From NCBI GenBank assembly GCA_965153455.1, contig OZ234501.1:10974001-11038000 (forward strand): a stretch of DNA of 64,000 nt, in the 5' to 3' direction. The notes below the pieces were generated by a model that was not told the origin of the DNA, did not search any database, and saw only the letters and a list, made by a program, of their open reading frames with translations. Positions 58,561 to 64,000 of this stretch are shown here, piece after piece. The stretch's first letter is position 1. The number at the start of each line of letters is the position of its first letter. The stretch is from Sphagnum compactum. Taxonomy: Eukaryota > Bryophyta > Sphagnopsida > Sphagnales. The position numbers were made by a program, and so were the translations under genes.

Positions 58561-60064
58561 CCATTTTAAAATCATAAACAACCATGTAAGATGTGTGAAA
58601 GTGAACAAAGTCCAAAAAAAAGTCCATTTTTTAAAATACTTTTATTTTGGGCTATGACATTGACCTACCCTTTTATGCATTTAAAATGATTTGTAGTAGT
58701 GCCTTATAAAGTGCTTGTCTAAATTTGTTAATTATTTGAATGTCATAATGACCAACTTGTTGGGTTTTATCTAGTATTTCTCTAACTCCTCAATGAATAC
58801 TATGGAATGCCTACCAGAGTTAAATAAGTGGCATAATGTGTCTAAAGTCTTTAATTGTGAATAAATTTTTTCCCCTATTGATGATTATATGCAATATAAG
58901 TTATGTGGACCTCACTACCAATGTTTCTTTTCCAATTGTGAAATTCATTTTGGAGGCCATTTTGCAACCAACCCATGGAACTCTAGAATACAAAAAACTA
59001 CCAAATACATGCTCAATTTTTATCCATTCTAGCAAATTAACATTCATTTGTCTTTTTATTTGCAATTTCCTTTAAATGATTGCAATGCCATTCTTTGTAA
59101 ACAATTAAATTTTCTCTCTTTTGCAATAATGAACTCCAAAATTTTTGCCAAGAAAATTTGTTTAAAAGCCATCTTACCCTAAACAAGATTGCAGTCACTT
59201 TATGAATGATGAATCCATAACACAACAATCATTCCTCATCAAAACTAATTGTTCAATGTACACCTTGTCTTTTTTCAAAGTTTGGTGAGCAATTAAAAAA
59301 GTTTTATTGTAAAAAAAAATGTGTGAAAAGAATACAAATCTTGGTGGGGTGTGTGAAATCTTTGCAAGTGTAGAGCATTTGAACTTGCATTAGAGAGATT
59401 GAATAATTTTGTTACTCAATTGCTAAAACCTTAGGTAAAAAAAAGGTGCTCAATCAAACTAATGGCCCCAAAATAATTATTTCAACACTCAGGTGTTGAA
59501 TTTCACAACAACTTACAATATCGTGACAATGTTTATTGCACAATAGTGGGGTTTAGGCTATCTAGTTGCATACTTCATCCAAACTCTTAGTATAAAAGTG
59601 TGTTTCTTGGTGTGTGAGGTAGATGCTCTTGCCCAATATATCTCTCTCTCGTAGATGATATCATAAAAGAGTCAACCCTCCCCTTTACAAAAATTCAACT
59701 GCACAAGTCAACTATACTAAAAATTTCTTAAGTGATCCAACTAAGCAATTAAAAAGTCAATGGATAAAAAGTCAACTCATGAGCAAGGATAATTTGAGAA
59801 TTAACTCATGACTTTTAAGTATAACTTCTATAAAAAGCCTTAAAGGATAATTTGTATAGAAGAGACTTGTTGGTTGTCTGGAGTCAAGACTCTAGATCAG
59901 GTTGAACTGTGCTTTTAGTCCAAATAGGAAACCTCTTCTCAACATCCCAACAGGAAGGATATTCAATCCCATTAGGGAAAACCCTAAATCCTCAAGACTG
60001 AGGGGCTCAGGAGGTTGAATTTGAGGGGCCTCACAATATCCCATGTCACTAACATAGGTATCTC
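58561..60064. other. Intergenic, AT-rich, no gene seen
   Basis: Short frames only; no domain, terminal repeat or long tandem array was recognised. Confidence 0.4.
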
Positions 60065-60068
60065 TTAA

Positions 60069-60277
60069 GGTTGCATTCACACCTAATGTTAAGTCAGTGT
60101 TAAGTCAGATGCCTAGGTGGCATCTTAGGTGGTACCCAATGTTAAATGGGTGATTGTTTAATATTAAGTGAATGTTAACATAAAATCTTCGTGGTAGTAA
60201 ATAGGTTTAGTTTCTAAATGACTAGCTTGGTGTTAGGGGACTAATACTAGAGTCCTTAACACCAAGTGTGAATGCAC
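60069..60277. mobile_element. MITE of 209 bp with TTAA flanks
   Basis: Flanked by TTAA on both sides (60065-60068 and 60278-60281). The left end GGTTGCATTCACACCTAATG matches the inverted right end GTGCATTCACACTTGGTG, and the match extends into GTTAAG. The interior repeats words such as TGTTAAGTCAG and AATGTTAA. No coding capacity. TTAA flanks suggest a piggyBac-like or TAA-type target; the superfamily is not settled. Confidence 0.7.
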
Positions 60278-60373
60278 TTAACGAGTAGCTGATGAATTCC
60301 TTGCAGCGGTGTCACATTTGATTGATATGTTGCTCCTGTTTAGTACTTTGCATGTTGGGTCCTTGCGCATTAT

Positions 60374-60752
60374 GTGACCTCACACTCACCAGTGCACCAT
60401 CCACTGGAAACTGTTGTTATGACGCAATTGTGGATGAACCACGAGTGAGTTACCATGGTAACATTATTGTTTTGGTAGATCCTTCATGCTTACCTCACAC
60501 TATTTACGGAATTACCTATGTAAGTGGGTGAGCATTATAGATAAGTAGAGAGTGAATGTAATTACTTACTGTGTAAGTAGGTAAATGGGTGAGGCGCTTG
60601 GTGGCTATTACATATGTAGATACATGTAGATTGTTAGTACATAGCTAACCATCCCCCCTGGTTGACTATGGGACAAGAATACAATGAAAAAGTGTTTGCT
60701 GTCCACATACTATCCATCTGCAATGGTCTGCTGGTGGTTTGCTGGTTCACTC
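60374..60752. mobile_element. MITE family M1, copy A (about 379 bp)
   Basis: The left end has GTGACC followed by CACCAGTGCACCATCCACTG; the right end (GGTTTGCTGGTTCACT) is its diverged inverse. The subterminal GTGGATGAACCACGAGTGAG and GTTACCATGG recur in copies B and C. Internal AAGTAGGTAAATGGG-type words are also shared. No coding frame. Confidence 0.65.
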
Positions 60753-60909
60753 CGCCCAATCGGTATGAAACTCATTTTCACACACCATGGGTAGCCAAGA
60801 AATTAAATCTAAAGAATATACTACTGGTATAAGTATATAAAAATTCAAAGTAATTTGGAAAAGCAGTAGAAGCTTCCCAGCAGTGTTGTTGTTTTTTTTT
60901 TCCCTAAAT

Positions 60910-61553
60910 GTGAAGTAGTTGAGGTGGTGATCATCCATAAGCCATTTCAGCCAAATTTGGCTATTAAAAATATGGAAGGAATAAAAAAATCCTTATATTT
61001 TTTGCCTACCAACTTGAACCATCTATAGAAATCTGGCAATTTAAAACTATTATTTATTTTTTCCGTAATTTGTTAATTTCTTTTTCCAAAAATCATTGAA
61101 TTTGCAACAGAAAGCTGTGTCCAAAATTTCAGAATATTTTGCACAAAACAAGAGGCTTCTTCCCAGTACAAAGTCGCTCAACAATGAGCTCTTTTGCAGT
61201 TTGAGACCCTGCTTCTTTGTTGGTAGCTGGTCCTGAACAAATAAAGAGGGCACAACTGTGTTTACCCTGCATCAAAACGAACAGGTGCACTTATCACCCA
61301 ACAATTCACTGGTAACAATCAGTCTGGTTTTCCTGAATTATAAAACAGAAATGCAGAAAAAAGTGGTTTTCCACTGTTTTAATCACAGAATTCCAGGAAA
61401 AAAAGAGAAAAAGAAATTGCCAGATTTCTTCATGAAATTCCATTAGGTAGCAAAAAATGTAGAAGGATGCTTAAAACTTGTCAACCTTCATATTTGGTTT
61501 CTTGCAATTTTGGTTAAATCTTCTTATGAGTGATGGTCACTTGGCTACATCAC
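60910..61553. mobile_element. TIR element with GCCAAATTTGGC subterminal palindrome (about 644 bp)
   Basis: The left end GTGAAGTAGTTGAGGTGGTG then ATCATCCATAAG and CAGCCAAATTTGGC; the right end, inverted, is GTGATGTAGCCAAGTGACCA then TCACTCATAAG and AACCAAAATTGC. The interior has no coding frame. Related ends occur at 12190-12267 and in the array at 19570-20475, so this is a dispersed family. Confidence 0.6.
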
Positions 61554-61645
61554 AAAACTAAGGGAAAAAAACACTGGCATGGATATCAAGGAATAATATA
61601 TCTAACAAGACTTTGTAACTGCTTCAACTCACAGTTGAATGGGGC

Positions 61646-61979
61646 CAGGGTGAATCAACACCCACTAGTGCACATGGATGATGTGTTGACATGAAACAAT
61701 TTTTCATTGCATTCTCTGTTGCATAGTAACCAAAGTAGTTAGCTCTGCATCAACCATCCATAAGTATTCAGTATTTACCTACCTAGTGACCATGGATTGG
61801 CTTACTCATTTACTACCTACCACACAGTAACCACATATATTCCTTACCTACTTACCTATGGTACTTACCCGCTTACATGGGTAGTTCACAATGTAGTGTG
61901 AGGTGATTGACAGGACAGGACCTTGGTAACTCAGTTGTAGTGCATCCACAACTGCCTCATAACTAGTGTTGGCCAGTTC
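61646..61979. mobile_element. MITE family M1, copy B (about 330 bp)
   Basis: The left end GTGAATCAACACCCACTAGT and GCACATGG; the right end, inverted, is CCAACACTAGTTATGAGGCA then GTTGTGGATG and ACTGAGTTACCAAGG. Internal TACCTACTTACCTA motif as in copy C. Ends are more diverged than in copy C. Confidence 0.6.
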
Positions 61980-62007
61980 TCCACACTAGGTTGGAGTCTC
62001 GATCTTA

Positions 62008-62370
62008 CAGCATCTCCATAGGTGCTCAGTATGTGACCCTGCGAAAAAGTTTTCACATCCAAGTTTACGTATATACTTCTTTGAAACCTCACCCATAAAA
62101 GTGATAAAACTGAAATTGGGATAGCAAATAGGTGGGGGACTACTAATAGCAAACCATCTGGACCAGTTATTTTGATGGGCCAATCAGAAACACTAATCAG
62201 TAGTCAGATCATATTTATTACACTCTTTTCTGCAGGTGCACAGCGTTGCTGCGCCTATTACCAGCCACCACAAACTGGGCAATTATGCTGTGCCAAAACC
62301 ATTTTCCTGAGCCAAACCGGCATGTTTTGACTTTTCTTCATCCAATTTTACTGTGCAGCACGAGATGCTC
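62008..62370. mobile_element. Harbinger/Tourist-like MITE, copy 2
   Basis: 363 bp flanked by TTA on both sides (62005-62007 and 62371-62373). Ends are CAGCATCTCC and inverted GAGCATCTCG. Full-length relative of 10594-10942. The 3-bp TTA target site plus these ends fit PIF/Harbinger MITEs. Confidence 0.85.
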
Positions 62371-62787
62371 TTAGTGGGTTTCGAGAAGATGGGGCTGGGC
62401 CACATAAACCCGTTTGGCAGGGGGTCAAATAGTCTAGTAGTCAAATCACATGGGCATATCCTGGTTGCAAATTTGGTAAACCACACAAGAGGGATCACCA
62501 TTGGTCACATTTAGTTGCTAGAAGATTATTGAATTGGAAAAACATTGGGATGGTTGTTTGGCATCTTAGCTGACAACCAAAAAATAAAATTTAAACTGAA
62601 AAGGCTGAGCATTATAAAACATGCATGTTCTTACTACACACCTTGTGGGACTTAGCCAGTTTCTGGCTACAATGTGCAAGGGTACGATATCTGTCCATCA
62701 ACCTCATGTGTAAAGTGTGCCATCACTATTGATCGACTTGATGTGTAAATCTGCAAGGATAAATTTTCATGCCTATGTTTGTGTCCA

Positions 62788-63163
62788 CAGTGAACCAGCA
62801 CCCCATCAGTGCACAATGAAGGATGAATGGTGAGTGGATAGGAAACAGTTTCTGTTCGGTTTCAGTTCCCTAGCTAACCGTGGTGTTTAGCTCAGTTGGT
62901 TTTCTTTCCTACTGACTACCAACCCACAAGCAGGTTGTTAGTAGGTAGGTAGTAAAAACAGCCCTTGCAGATGTAGAAACTAGAAACCATCTACTTACCT
63001 AATATTTACCTATTTCTTACCTCGATACCTATATATGAGACCTATATCCCACAGAATTGGTTACCAAGGTGAACCCCAAAATTAACTCAGTTGAGGTTCA
63101 TCCACAACTGAGTAATAATGAGCATCCAGTGGATGGTGCACTGGTGGGTGCTGTGGTTCACTG
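62788..63163. mobile_element. MITE family M1, copy C (376 bp), best-preserved ends
   Basis: Left end CAGTGAACCAGCACCCCATC then AGTGCACAATG; right end, inverted, CAGTGAACCACAGCACCCAC then CAGTGCACCATCC. Subterminal GTGGATGAACCTCAACTGAG and GTTACCAAGG are shared with copies A and B. Internal TACTTACCTAATATTTACCT. No coding frame; target-site duplication not evident. Confidence 0.7.
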
Positions 63164-64000
63164 GGGCCCATGTGTCTGGCTTACATCGAATATAAGAAAC
63201 TCATGATACTTGTGTTTGAGGATACAGTGTTATGCATAATCAATTCATGTGCATATTTCTTCCGAGAACTTGCAGTACCACAAAATAGTCTTATCCTTGT
63301 CTTTTTGGATATGTAATGGGTCTCTTTGTCCTTCCCTCTAGGCACTTCCCTTTTATAGGTGTTCTCCTAAGTAAGAGGGGCAATCACTTGGTTTTACTTT
63401 TGGTGCTGTTCACAACAATCTTAATGCAAATCAACGATTAATAAAGGTGTTTGAAGTGTGAATCAATGGTCAAAAATTGATTAAGCTTTGGAATAGGCCA
63501 AGGGAGAACAACATGTCACCACCTAGTAGAAGGTCAGTTCACCTTACCAAGTTTGTCATGTTCCTGGGTGGAATGGTCCCTGGGGGATCTATTCCATAGT
63601 ACATTTAAAGTCATCCATAAAGGTAATACCTGTTTGGTCCCCTGTTTGATGTCTCATGCTCAGTTTGACCCTATATGCAAAGTGGGTCATTGAACTAGGG
63701 ATCAAACACACAAAATTCAATCCACATGGTTTGGAGTTTCACCCAATTTAAGTTTTATGGGATCAGATTTTATCCATAAATATGTGTTATGGCCACCAAT
63801 TGATAACATTTTATATCCTTAAGTATAGGAAACTTAGATTTATTGAGGATGTAGATGATTCTTCTACAATTAACTTAGACAATGTTGGATCTCTTAACAC
63901 AAGGAATTAGCTTGTTTACTTGTCCTTTTATGTCTTGGGCATAGTAGCACTGTGTAATTTAATAAGCATCATTTACACCTAGTGTTTAGATATTAGTGTT
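63164..64000. other. Intergenic, no gene seen
   Basis: No supported frame, repeat or boundary in the last 840 bp. Confidence 0.4.

Overview
This is about 64 kb of nuclear DNA from a plant with a repeat-rich genome. Evidence for that: spliced GT-AG genes of plant-specific families, telo-box motifs (AAACCCTAA type) in gene leaders, Ty3/gypsy chromovirus and Tat-like LTR retrotransposons, CACTA-like and hAT-like remnants, and many MITEs. Three genes in 64 kb and the nesting of elements suggest a large genome. The species cannot be read from the sequence; a non-seed land plant (fern, lycophyte, bryophyte) is possible but is only a guess.

Region 1 (1-27 kb) is gene-bearing. (a) 2418-4807, minus: a five-exon gene for a small plastid-targeted membrane protein of the plant YtxH-like / At1g42960-like family. 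It was assembled here from short exons whose splice phases all agree. (b) 21961-23654, plus: a two-exon armadillo-repeat protein related to class-IV plant U-box E3 ligases (PUB20-26 type) but with no U-box. (c) 25772-26950, minus: an intronless SLC35F (DUF914) transporter of 392 aa with about 10 membrane segments. Between (a) and (b) lie about 14 kb of intergenic DNA with a Harbinger-like MITE and several repeat families. Just upstream of (b) are two unusual repeat blocks.

Region 2 (27-45 kb) is a mobile-element graveyard: a hAT-like transposase remnant (about 28.25-29.7 kb); a GC-rich inverted-repeat block (30.16-30.55 kb); and a chromovirus broken into three pieces, with RNase H and zinc finger on the minus strand, integrase core on the plus strand, and integrase C-terminus plus chromodomain plus a partial LTR on the plus strand. 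Very AT-rich DNA with CACTA-type ends separates the pieces.

Region 3 (45.16-58.56 kb) is one degenerate Tat-like Ty3/gypsy element on the minus strand, bounded by two 364-bp LTRs. It has a zinc-knuckle ORF before gag, then gag, protease, RT, RNase H and integrase, and then an unusually long extra coding region after integrase. Nested near its 3' end is a roughly 1.9-kb GC-richer block holding intron-containing fragments of two unrelated host genes side by side in the same orientation: an N-terminal piece of a STY8/17/46-type ACT-domain Raf-like kinase and three exons of an ASCC3/DExH14-type helicase.

Region 4 (58.6-64 kb) has no gene but holds six short TIR elements in 3.1 kb, including three copies of one roughly 375-bp family and a second copy of the Harbinger-like MITE found at 10.6 kb.

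The three host genes show no sign of acting in one pathway. The most novel items are the two-gene capture, the post-integrase ORF, the broken chromovirus with CACTA ends, and the U-box-less ARM protein.
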